From Nitrospira sp. (lineage in GTDB: Bacteria; Nitrospirota; Nitrospiria; Nitrospirales; Nitrospiraceae): a stretch of 13,482 nt of DNA. Made by a program: the position numbers and the translations under genes. Shown here one piece after another: positions 7,912-13,482 of the stretch. The notes beneath the pieces were generated by a model that had not been told where the DNA came from, did no database searches, and was given only the letters and a program-made list of their open reading frames with translations. Within the stretch, counting starts at the first letter, position 1. Each line of letters starts with the position of its first letter. The DNA is taken from positions 1-13,482 of the forward strand of contig JANYAJ010000408.1 in the NCBI GenBank assembly GCA_025361385.1, given 5' to 3'.

Positions 7912-8000
7912 AGGCATCGCTCGCCACTCGTAAAGCGTATCTCGTACACGGATTCGGACGCCCCCCGCGTCACGCGTCACGACCAACGAGGCAACAATGA
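7908..8000 (+). CDS. Candidate 30-residue basic peptide bridging the two helicase genes
   Basis: A GTG at 7908-7910 overlaps the stop of the upstream helicase gene (GTGA) and is preceded by GGAGG with a seven-base spacer. The frame runs 30 codons to TGA at 7998-8000, which overlaps the ATG of the downstream helicase gene (ATGA). The gap between the helicase halves is thus fully spanned by one short frame with coupled ends. The peptide is strongly basic, with Arg at 8, 18, 21, 25 and 28 and Lys at 2 and 9, and its second half (GRPPRHASRPTRQQ) looks disordered. There is no membrane segment. It may be a translational relay whose peptide is unimportant, or a small partner of the helicase. The frame could be coincidental, but the SD site plus two stop/start overlaps argue that it is translated. 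Confidence 0.5.
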   Translation: MKASLATRKAYLVHGFGRPPRHASRPTRQQ

Positions 8001-9061
8001 CCATCGAAGAACTCGAACAACTTCTAGCTCAACAACCGATCGCCCTCCTACATCGACTTGCGCGCGGGCGAGTGCAACGGCATTTTCGCGCGGGTAAACG
8101 CCGCTTGATCGAAGTGTTGCTGCGCCATTCTGCTGAGAATCGACCAGGATTCGAGTCCGACCTCCAGACCTTGATCGGTGAGCGAGAGGCTCGCCCGGCC
8201 CCAGCCCCACCCCAAGCCCCAGCTGTGCGAAAACCGAAACCCGCAGCTGCGCCGCGCCGCGCCGGGTATAGGCCGGTTGAGCCGGACTCCCAGGAACCGG
8301 GGATTACGCTCTCAAGCTGGTTGGAGGGACTGGGGGTGCCGCCGCCGCAAACCTTTGTCCCCGATGCCTGGCAAGAAGATGCCATCGCCAAACTGCGAGA
8401 GGGCGACGTCGTCGTGAGCGTTCCGACGGGAAGCGGAAAGACCTATGTCGCAGTCGAAGCGGCCCGTCGGGCCATCGCGGAGAATCGAACCGTCATTTAT
8501 ACCTCGCCCCTCAAGGCCCTCTCGAATACTAAGTATACGGAATTTTCAAAAATATTCGGGGCCGATCAGGTCGGTATTCTGACCGGCGATCGGCGAGACA
8601 ATGGGCAAGCGCCCCTGTTGATTATGACGACGGAGATTTTGCGAAATCTGCTCTACGACGCAGGCGGCGGTGAGATCGATGTACGGCTCGATACGTTAGG
8701 TCTCGTGATTTTGGACGAGTCGCAATATATTGCGGATCCAGAGCGGGGTGTCGTCTGGGAAGAAACGATCATTTTCTGCCCGAGCCAAGCCAAACTGCTC
8801 TTGCTCTCTGCGTCGATCGGCAACCCGCACGACATTGCCGACTGGCTCACCACGATCAGACCGACTCCTTGCCATCTGATCCGTCATAGTACGCGAACGG
8901 TCCCTCTTCGCGCCGGCTACTTGCACCCGAACGGTAAGCTCGCACCGCTCTTCCGCACCGTGGGCATCCCTCATGGCCATCCAGGCCATCTGCACCCAGA
9001 AGCTAAGAAGCTCTTTGAACAGTACGAAGACGAAACCCTGCCGTCAGGACGCCGCCGATAA
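7997..9061 (+). CDS. Ski2/HelY-like helicase, N-terminal half (RecA1 ATPase)
   Basis: This 354-residue protein carries the ATP-binding half missing from the upstream gene. Residues 1-62 are a small helical region, followed by a Pro/Ala-rich linker (66-90). The RecA1 domain spans about 115-300: Q-motif-like FVPDAWQEDAI (120-130), motif I PTGSGKT (143-149), Ia TSPLKALSN (169-177), Ib TGDRR (196-200), Ic TTEILRNLLY (211-220), motif II DESQ (240-243) followed by YIADPERGVVWEE, and motif III SAS in LSASIGNP (270-277). The surroundings of motif II match Ski2/HelY proteins, which have DExH there; Gln243 in place of His is unusual. The protein stops at the usual linker to RecA2, ending in GRRR. With the 619-residue partner the total (973) fits a complete helicase of this family. 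GAGG lies six bases before the ATG, which overlaps the bridging ORF stop. Confidence 0.85.
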   Translation: MTIEELEQLLAQQPIALLHRLARGRVQRHFRAGKRRLIEVLLRHSAENRPGFESDLQTLIGEREARPAPAPPQAPAVRKPKPAAAPRRAGYRPVEPDSQEPGITLSSWLEGLGVPPPQTFVPDAWQEDAIAKLREGDVVVSVPTGSGKTYVAVEAARRAIAENRTVIYTSPLKALSNTKYTEFSKIFGADQVGILTGDRRDNGQAPLLIMTTEILRNLLYDAGGGEIDVRLDTLGLVILDESQYIADPERGVVWEETIIFCPSQAKLLLLSASIGNPHDIADWLTTIRPTPCHLIRHSTRTVPLRAGYLHPNGKLAPLFRTVGIPHGHPGHLHPEAKKLFEQYEDETLPSGRRR

Positions 9062-9082
9062 CATCATCACGCCCGCTTGATA

Positions 9083-10114
9083 TCAAAATGCGAAGTTGAG
9101 GCCTGCAGTGAGGCCGTACCGGAGGGATTGGAACTGGGTCAGAGGAAACTCTTGAGACGAGCTACCTGCGTTATGAAATGTCACATTCCCATCGTACATA
9201 TGATTCCACCAGACACGATACCCAACGTTTAGTCCGATGTTCTTGGTAAACATAAACTTGGCGCCGACGTCAGCATCCGCTCCAATACCGATGCCTACCA
9301 TTGAAATGCTCGGATTCTGTTGTAAGTCAGTTCTGAGATGGTGAATATCTTTATTCTCCATGATACTGAGCGGAAGAAGAGCCACACTCGCTTGAAGACT
9401 AAGCTGCCTTGTCACACGATACTCCGCACGCCCACCCAACCGAACCGAATACCAATTCGTCGTATTAGTAATGATATTTTCTCCGCTCCCTACAGGACGA
9501 GTAGGGCCACCCGGATTGCACAAAACATGTCCCCCGCCCAGGTCTATGGTCGAACCAGCGGTGGTACAGGTCACTTGCCCGAGACCGACGGCCGAATACT
9601 CCGTATGCCAATACTGAAACCCGCCAAACAAGTCCAGCCACCCACGGTGATTGGCGAAGTTCTTTACTCGCCCGCCAAGGTCCGCATTGAGATACCACAT
9701 CCCGTCGCCGTTCAGGTTGCTAGTCGTTCGTGAGGAAGGACGGCCCCCGTCCGCCGCGAGATAGTCATCGTCCGTGAGGCGTCCGCCACCGATACCCGCT
9801 ATCCCTCCATTGAGCCGCCCGAACCATCGGTGCGTGAACCAGTAGGTGCCTGCAACATCAAAAACAGTCGTTCCACCATCTTTATAGGTGAGCTTGGAGG
9901 AAGGATTCCCTAATAACGCCGATGCGGACGTCGCATTGTGTGCCCAATGGGTGTCGCCTGCGCTGAACCATGTGCCGGCAGCAATCTCGAACCGTTGGCG
10001 TTTCTCTTCACCGGGCTCTTGTGCCACAACTGCCTGTGCGCTCATCAAGAACGCACAAAAGGTCAGTATGATGCCAGTCGTGGAACTCAGGCGGCTCATC
10101 CATCCTCTACTCAT
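9083..10114 (-). CDS. Outer-membrane beta-barrel protein, possibly omptin-like fold
   Basis: This 343-residue exported protein has a signal peptide (about 8-31, cleavage after AVVA or AVVAQ). It then has alternating amphipathic strands rich in Gly and aromatics, such as FDVAGTYWFTHRW (85-97), MWYLNADLGGRV (139-150) and WLDLFGGFQYWH (159-170). It ends in GLTAGLNFAF, the terminal Phe expected for BAM-assembled barrels. SKLTYKD (73-79) and GGRLTDDDYLAAD (110-122) resemble the start of omptin proteases, including a D-x-D pair. I see no equivalent of the omptin Asp-Glu-His segment, so protease activity is doubtful. Cys183 and Cys199 could form a loop disulfide. I chose the ATG at 10112-10114 because it overlaps the upstream gene's stop as ATGA; Met6 is an alternative start. 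The gene converges with the helicase operon. Confidence 0.75.
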   Translation of the reverse strand: MSRGWMSRLSSTTGIILTFCAFLMSAQAVVAQEPGEEKRQRFEIAAGTWFSAGDTHWAHNATSASALLGNPSSKLTYKDGGTTVFDVAGTYWFTHRWFGRLNGGIAGIGGGRLTDDDYLAADGGRPSSRTTSNLNGDGMWYLNADLGGRVKNFANHRGWLDLFGGFQYWHTEYSAVGLGQVTCTTAGSTIDLGGGHVLCNPGGPTRPVGSGENIITNTTNWYSVRLGGRAEYRVTRQLSLQASVALLPLSIMENKDIHHLRTDLQQNPSISMVGIGIGADADVGAKFMFTKNIGLNVGYRVWWNHMYDGNVTFHNAGSSSQEFPLTQFQSLRYGLTAGLNFAF

Positions 10115-10377
10115 CGCCTTGCGCCACCCCGCTGAATCACCACCGTATCTACGCACCGTTGCACCGAATCAGGCATGACCCGTTGACAGGCAGCCCGGAT
10201 CTCGTCTTCCGCGAACTGCCGCTGAAGATGTATGGCCCACCACACCAACCACGATCCCATGAGCACGACAAGCACTGTGCCAACCGTCCATTGGATCACG
10301 AGTTGAATCACGCCCGAGAAGCCTCTCGACGTATCCGGCACATGAATCCCCTGTTGAGTATCTTGCTGGTTCGACAT
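10111..10377 (-). CDS. Small single-pass membrane protein of unknown function
   Basis: This 88-residue protein has one long hydrophobic segment (about 22-50, VIQLVIQWTVGTVLVVLMGS then WLVWWAIHL) between a polar N-terminus and a charged C-terminal part. Two cysteines, C64 and C75, follow the segment and could form a disulfide if that side faces the periplasm. I do not recognise the family. The ATG at 10375-10377 is chosen over a GTG twelve codons upstream because GGGGGA lies about eleven bases before it; the choice is uncertain. Its stop overlaps the start of the beta-barrel gene, so the two are probably translated together and may act at the same place in the envelope. Confidence 0.6.
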   Translation of the reverse strand: MSNQQDTQQGIHVPDTSRGFSGVIQLVIQWTVGTVLVVLMGSWLVWWAIHLQRQFAEDEIRAACQRVMPDSVQRCVDTVVIQRGGARR

Positions 10378-10790
10378 CGCGTGCAGGATCCCCCGGTGAG
10401 TTTCGCAGGCCACAGTCCGACGTCATCCTACCTGAGAGAGGGAAATCTGAACATCGTTTTTTCTTTCTTGGTTGACGATTGCACAACTCCAGACGCGCAC
10501 AGCACGTCTACAACGATATGGAGACGAACGACCTCGAAGACGTACCGCTCTCCCTACAGTCGATGAATTGAAGGTGTTACCGTACGGTCTCTACAGAATC
10601 TCTTAGTCGACCGTTTCCAGCTGCCTCATCACAAGTCGCCAGAAACAGGCCTTGTTCAGGTCTTACTCCTCTCCCCTTGTGCAGTGGCACAGCGATTGCT
10701 GAAGCAGCACTTCAAGAAGACTGAACAAACAAGCAGGATGACCTGCGTCACCGCACTCGCGCAATAACACAATAAACTGGACGGCACAGC
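10378..10790. other. Divergent intergenic region, no gene seen
   Basis: These 413 bases separate the small membrane protein gene (minus) from the secreted BACON protein gene (plus) and must hold both promoters, but I find no convincing -35/-10 pair for either. Visible items are a T-rich run at 10458-10468 (an A-tract on the minus strand, possibly an upstream promoter element) and a 10-base palindrome ACCGTACGGT at 10579-10588 that could be an operator half of something larger. A 17-codon frame from an ATG near 10519 lacks an SD site and is not called. Confidence 0.5.
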
Positions 10791-11765
10791 ATGCAATATT
10801 TCAAAACGATTTTTGCTCTCGCACTCTGGGTGCCCATCGCTGTAGTGAGCCTTCTCGACCCATCTGAGCTCTGGGCCTTCTCCTATGCACCCAGCACCCT
10901 CACCTTTACGGCGACATCCGGTGGGCCCACCCCGCCAGCTCAAGCCGTGACGTTTTCAAAGAATACGCTTGTGGCCAGGAATTGGACAGTGACGGAAACC
11001 TCGCCCTGGCTCGCGGTATCCCCGGCATCTGGGATCATCACAAGGGAGAAAGATACGATCACCGTGCAAGTGAACCAGCTGGGCCTTTCAGCCGGCAGCT
11101 ACAGCAGCACCGTTCAGATCGCCATCGCAGACCGCTATGGCCACTACCAGACTGAGTCCGTTGCCGTGAGACTGATCGTCTCAGGAGGTGTGACGACGCC
11201 AACCCCCAGCATGCTGCTCAATCCGGCAAGCCTGAGCTTTTCAGGAACAGTCGGAGGAACGAATCCTCTTGCGAAGACCATGAATCTGGTCAATCCAACC
11301 GGCGGGACGCTCACGTGGAGCATGGTGGAATCTGCCGCATGGTTGGCGCTCAATACTGCCGCAGGCACGACCACCACGGAAACCGATCAGGTGAGCGCGA
11401 GCGTGAGCATCCAAGGACTGGCGGCAGGCACGTATAGCACCGTCATCGCGGTCACAGCTTCGGGGGCCGCCAATTCCCCCCAACAGATCCCTGTCTCTCT
11501 CATCCTCAGCCAGCCGACACCCATCACAACGAGATCCATTGGTCTCAGCTGGACCGCAAACACAGAAGCAGATCTAGCCGGATATAAAGTCTACATCGGA
11601 ACACAATCACGGCTGTACAATCCTCCCATCACCCTAGGACCTGTCGCCGCCTACAATGCCCCGAATCTCACCATTGGCAGGACTTACTATTTCTGCATCA
11701 GTGCATTCGATAGTGCAGGCAATGAAAGCCCCTGTTCCACTGAAGTGAGCAAGCCCATACTCTAA
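10791..11765 (+). CDS. Secreted protein with two BACON domains and a fibronectin type III domain
   Basis: This 324-residue protein has an N-terminal export signal (about 3-30) and then three beta-sandwich modules. BACON-like domain 1 spans about 32-131 (LTFTATSGG at 37-45, then NWTVTETSPWLAVSPASG at 64-81). BACON-like domain 2 spans about 140-239 (LSFSGTVGGTNP at 148-159, then LTWSMVESAAWLAL at 174-187). The paired 'W-x-V/M ... WL' pattern and the closing 'GxYSxxVxI' strand recur in both. Residues 248-324 are an FnIII domain (IGLSWTANTEADLAGYKVYIG, YYFCISAFDSAGNES), with Cys302 and Cys315 possibly paired. Such domains mediate carbohydrate or protein contacts outside the cell, so a binding or adhesion role is likely; no catalytic domain is present. 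A GGA about nine bases before the ATG is the only SD candidate. It appears to be a single-gene unit. Confidence 0.8.
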   Translation: MQYFKTIFALALWVPIAVVSLLDPSELWAFSYAPSTLTFTATSGGPTPPAQAVTFSKNTLVARNWTVTETSPWLAVSPASGIITREKDTITVQVNQLGLSAGSYSSTVQIAIADRYGHYQTESVAVRLIVSGGVTTPTPSMLLNPASLSFSGTVGGTNPLAKTMNLVNPTGGTLTWSMVESAAWLALNTAAGTTTTETDQVSASVSIQGLAAGTYSTVIAVTASGAANSPQQIPVSLILSQPTPITTRSIGLSWTANTEADLAGYKVYIGTQSRLYNPPITLGPVAAYNAPNLTIGRTYYFCISAFDSAGNESPCSTEVSKPIL

Positions 11766-11780
11766 AGTTTCTGCGATCCC

Positions 11781-11810
11781 TTGACCCGCCAGGCCAGACA
11801 CCTGTATAAC
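11781..11810 (+). promoter_or_regulatory. Candidate promoter of tRNA-Arg
   Basis: TTGACC (11781-11786), an 18-base spacer and TATAAC (11805-11810) give a good sigma70-like match, each hexamer differing from consensus at one position. Transcription would start near 11817, about 87 bases before the tRNA, leaving a leader to be removed by RNase P. Confidence 0.5.
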
Positions 11811-11903
11811 CCCTCTCTGCAGCGTGATCCGACCGCCCTTCACTCTCCGCATGGCTCGTGAGAGCGTGACGCGTGGGGCCCGGTGAAACTGTGCTTCTCC
11901 TAC

Positions 11904-11979
11904 GCGCCCGTAGCTCAATGGATAGAGCATCTGACTACGGATCAGAAGGCTACAGGTTCAAGTCCTGTCGGGCGCACCA
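11904..11979 (+). tRNA. tRNA-Arg (anticodon ACG)
   Basis: The 76-base cloverleaf folds cleanly: acceptor stem GCGCCCG (11904-11910) with CGGGCGC (11969-11975), D-stem GCTC/GAGC, anticodon stem TCTGA/TCAGA enclosing the loop CTACGGA with anticodon ACG, a five-base variable loop, T-stem ACAGG/CCTGT with TTCAAGT, discriminator A and an encoded CCA end. ACG (inosine after editing) reads CGU, CGC and CGA arginine codons. A good promoter lies about 90 bases upstream. Confidence 0.97.
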
Positions 11980-12014
11980 CTTCGCTGGCAAGTGATCAAC
12001 ATGAGCCAGAGAAG
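11980..12014 (+). terminator. Hairpin directly after tRNA-Arg
   Basis: CTTC-G-CTGGC (11980-11989) and GCCAG-A-GAAG (12005-12014) form a nine-pair stem with one mismatch and a 15-base loop, immediately after the CCA end. No T-run follows, so it is a weak intrinsic terminator at best and may instead mark the 3' trailer for processing. Confidence 0.3.
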
Positions 12015-12356
12015 ATTCTGAGATCAATTAATACTGCCTACGATAGCCATCTCCTTGCGTGCGCTGCCTGAATAGGGAGCGGAGCGAAGTGCGCGGGAGA
12101 GCGTTTCGACTTGTTATTGTGTCCTCTGATACCCTGCTTTCGTAGGATTCCCCCCACAATTCATTGACTTCTGTGGCTTCATCTCAATAGACTTACGCAC
12201 CGCTCCAGTTGCGTTGAACCTTGCAGGGTATGGCATCGACGTACGAGTGCGAATGGGCGCAAGTCCGGAGGTGAGATCAGCCGTTTTCAGGCCGTTCATA
12301 CCGGCTGAGTTCAGGGGTTTCCAATTCGCTGAACATGCCAGTCAGAGGAGCGTGCC
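12015..12356. other. Gene-free stretch with several inverted repeats, leader of the WD40 gene
   Basis: I find no supported gene in these 342 bases. A 61-codon minus-strand frame at 12114-12299 lacks an SD site and family resemblance. The stretch holds ATACCCTGC (12129-12137) with its exact complement GCAGGGTAT (12223-12231), enclosing CCACA/TGTGG (12154-12158, 12172-12176) and ACGCA/TGCGT (12195-12199, 12210-12214). Further right, TCAGCCG (12277-12283) pairs with CGGCTGA (12302-12308). A possible promoter, TTGACT (12164-12169), 18 bases, TAGACT (12188-12193), would give the WD40 gene a leader of about 155 bases containing the last hairpin. Confidence 0.4.
12164..12193 (+). promoter_or_regulatory. 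Possible promoter of the WD40 gene
   Basis: TTGACT (five of six matches to -35) is followed after 18 bases by TAGACT (four of six to -10). The transcript would begin near 12200 and run about 155 bases before the ATG at 12357. It overlaps one of the inverted repeats, so the two interpretations compete. Confidence 0.3.
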
Positions 12357-13482
12357 ATGAGCGGACAGGACCGTATCCGCATCATGTACCGAACCATCTG
12401 GATCGGGCTTCTTGCTGCTGCAATCACAGGCCTCCCCGTTATCTCCCTCGCACGTGAGGAAACCACCCGCCTGCTGGCCGGCCATTCTAATGAGATTCTC
12501 GCTGTCGCTTTTTCTCCCGACGGACAGATCATCGCTTCTGCCGGAACCGATCAGACCATTCGCCTCTGGGAACCGGACACTGGCCGCGACCTGCGTATTT
12601 TGCGCGGCCACATGGGTGCCGTTCACACGGTAGCCTTCTCACCAGATGGAAAGTCGATCGCATCCGGAAGTGCCGACACCTCGCTGAGGATCTGGGATGT
12701 GGCTACCGGGCGGGAACTGCACGCGGTGACCTCCAGCTTCGGAGCTGTCCGCGCCGTCACCTTTTCCGCAGACGGAAAAACCATTGCCACCGGCGGAAAC
12801 GACGGCAGCTTTCGGTTGTGGGAAGTAGCGACCGGCAAAGAACTCAAGTCCGTTCGCGGGCAGTTCGGCATCGTGTTTGCGATTCGTTTCTCTCCAGATG
12901 GCAAAGTGCTCGCCACCGGCAGCAGCGACATGCAAGTGCATCTATGGGATCTGGCGACCGGAAAGCAGCGGAGCGCGCTGACAGGCCATATCGGCGCGGT
13001 TCACAGCATCGTGTTTCAAGCGAACAACCAGTGGCTCGCCAGCGCTGCGGCTGATGGCACGATTCGTATCTGGGATCTCGAAAGCGGGCAAGAGCATCTC
13101 ACGCTGACTGGCCATAAGGGCGCGGTGTATGGGATTGCGCTAACCGCTGATGGACGTGCCTTGGTTTCAGGGGGCGCCGATGGCACGGTGCGGGTCTGGG
13201 ATGTCGCAACCGGCAATGAACGTCACACGTTGAGCGGGCACAAAGGGCCGGTGTGGTCTGTAGCCGTATCGCCCGATGATACACTCATTGCCTCAGCAGG
13301 TCGTGACCGGACGGTCCTTCTCCAACCCTCAACTCCTCCCACTCTGAGCGCACAGCTATCCGAGAAAATGCAGCGACGTGGGAACGAGATCGGTGCCCCG
13401 CCATCACCCCCACCGATGCCCGAAGCCGATTTAGTCATCCGCCCGGTCGATGTAAAGGCCGGAAGCGAGGCGACTTTCTCGC
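12357..13482 (+). CDS. Exported WD40 seven-bladed beta-propeller protein, N-terminal part (runs off window)
   Basis: The 375 codons present have an excellent SD site (AGAGGAG, six bases before the ATG). Residues 12-32 form a hydrophobic export signal with probable cleavage after ISLA (32), so the propeller would be periplasmic or secreted. Seven WD40 repeats follow without a break, starting near residues 37, 80, 122, 164, 206, 248 and 290, each about 42 residues with FSPDG, a-S/T-g and R-L/I-W-D/E elements. Repeats 3 and 4 lack the Gly-His pair (SSFGAV, GQFGIV), and the last ends RTVLLQP without its Trp. Seven blades make a closed propeller, a scaffold for protein contacts. After it comes a Pro-rich linker (about 347-356) and the start of another domain ([19 protein letters not shown]) that may be Ig-like. 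The partner and full function lie beyond the window. Confidence 0.85.
   Translation, partial: MSGQDRIRIMYRTIWIGLLAAAITGLPVISLAREETTRLLAGHSNEILAVAFSPDGQIIASAGTDQTIRLWEPDTGRDLRILRGHMGAVHTVAFSPDGKSIASGSADTSLRIWDVATGRELHAVTSSFGAVRAVTFSADGKTIATGGNDGSFRLWEVATGKELKSVRGQFGIVFAIRFSPDGKVLATGSSDMQVHLWDLATGKQRSALTGHIGAVHSIVFQANNQWLASAAADGTIRIWDLESGQEHLTLTGHKGAVYGIALTADGRALVSGGADGTVRVWDVATGNERHTLSGHKGPVWSVAVSPDDTLIASAGRDRTVLLQPSTPPTLSAQLSEKMQRRGNEIGAPPSPPPMPEADLVIRPVDVKAGSEATFS

Noticed and set aside
10656..10943. 95-codon minus-strand frame
   Set aside because: It overlaps the start of the secreted BACON gene antisense and has low-complexity, Cys-rich composition with no family resemblance.
11883..12071. 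62-codon frame across the tRNA
   Set aside because: It reads through tRNA-Arg and is an artefact of an open frame in the tRNA.
12114..12299. 61-codon minus-strand frame after the tRNA
   Set aside because: No SD site and no recognisable domain; considered as an integrase or transposase remnant near a tRNA, but no motif supports that.
12195..12310. c-di-GMP (GEMM-I) riboswitch resemblance (ACGCA, GCGCAAG and CCGG elements)
   Set aside because: The order and spacing of conserved bases do not match the class, and the tetraloop and receptor elements are absent.
11904..12356. tRNA-Arg as an island attachment site
   Set aside because: tRNA genes are common integration sites, but no integrase and no second copy of the tRNA 3' end is present in the window.

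Overview
The window looks like chromosomal DNA of a Gram-negative bacterium: it encodes lipoprotein and Sec signal peptides, an outer-membrane beta-barrel ending in Phe, and a TolC-type protein. It is moderately GC-rich. The gene content reminds me of Nitrospira and relatives (Nitrospirota), but this is an impression and the sequence alone does not prove it.

Layout. (1) 1-306, minus: start of a TolC-family outer-membrane efflux protein, with its own sigma70-like promoter. (2) 462-4275, minus: a complete polyamine ABC importer operon, potA-potB-potC-potD. The A/B and B/C junctions are ATGA overlaps and there is a 6-nt gap before potD. (3) 4398-4709, minus: a small coiled-coil protein of unknown function with a good promoter and Shine-Dalgarno (SD) site, divergent from the next block. 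(4) 4839-9061, plus: glgC (ADP-glucose pyrophosphorylase), then a Ski2/HelY-like helicase split into two genes in reverse domain order. The RecA2 plus C-terminal part (6052-7911) precedes the RecA1 ATPase part (7997-9061). A 30-codon ORF, overlapping the stop of the first and the start of the second, fills the gap. (5) 9083-10377, minus: an outer-membrane beta-barrel protein and, upstream and overlapping by ATGA, a small single-pass membrane protein. (6) 10791-11765, plus: a secreted BACON-BACON-FnIII protein. (7) 11904-11979, plus: tRNA-Arg(ACG) with encoded CCA. (8) 12357 to the window end, plus: an exported seven-bladed WD40 protein, cut by the window edge.

How the parts work together. PotABCD imports spermidine/putrescine across the inner membrane. 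GlgC makes ADP-glucose for glycogen, and the helicase genes appear to be its operon partners. The two helicase polypeptides carry complementary motif sets (I, Ia, Ib, Ic, II, III in one; IV, V, VI in the other), so they would have to assemble to form one active helicase. The right-hand third is mostly envelope or secreted proteins without an obvious shared pathway.

The most unusual element is the split, order-inverted helicase, with the tiny bridging ORF between its halves and a DESQ box where the family has DExH. I found no CRISPR array, insertion sequence, integrase or phage gene.
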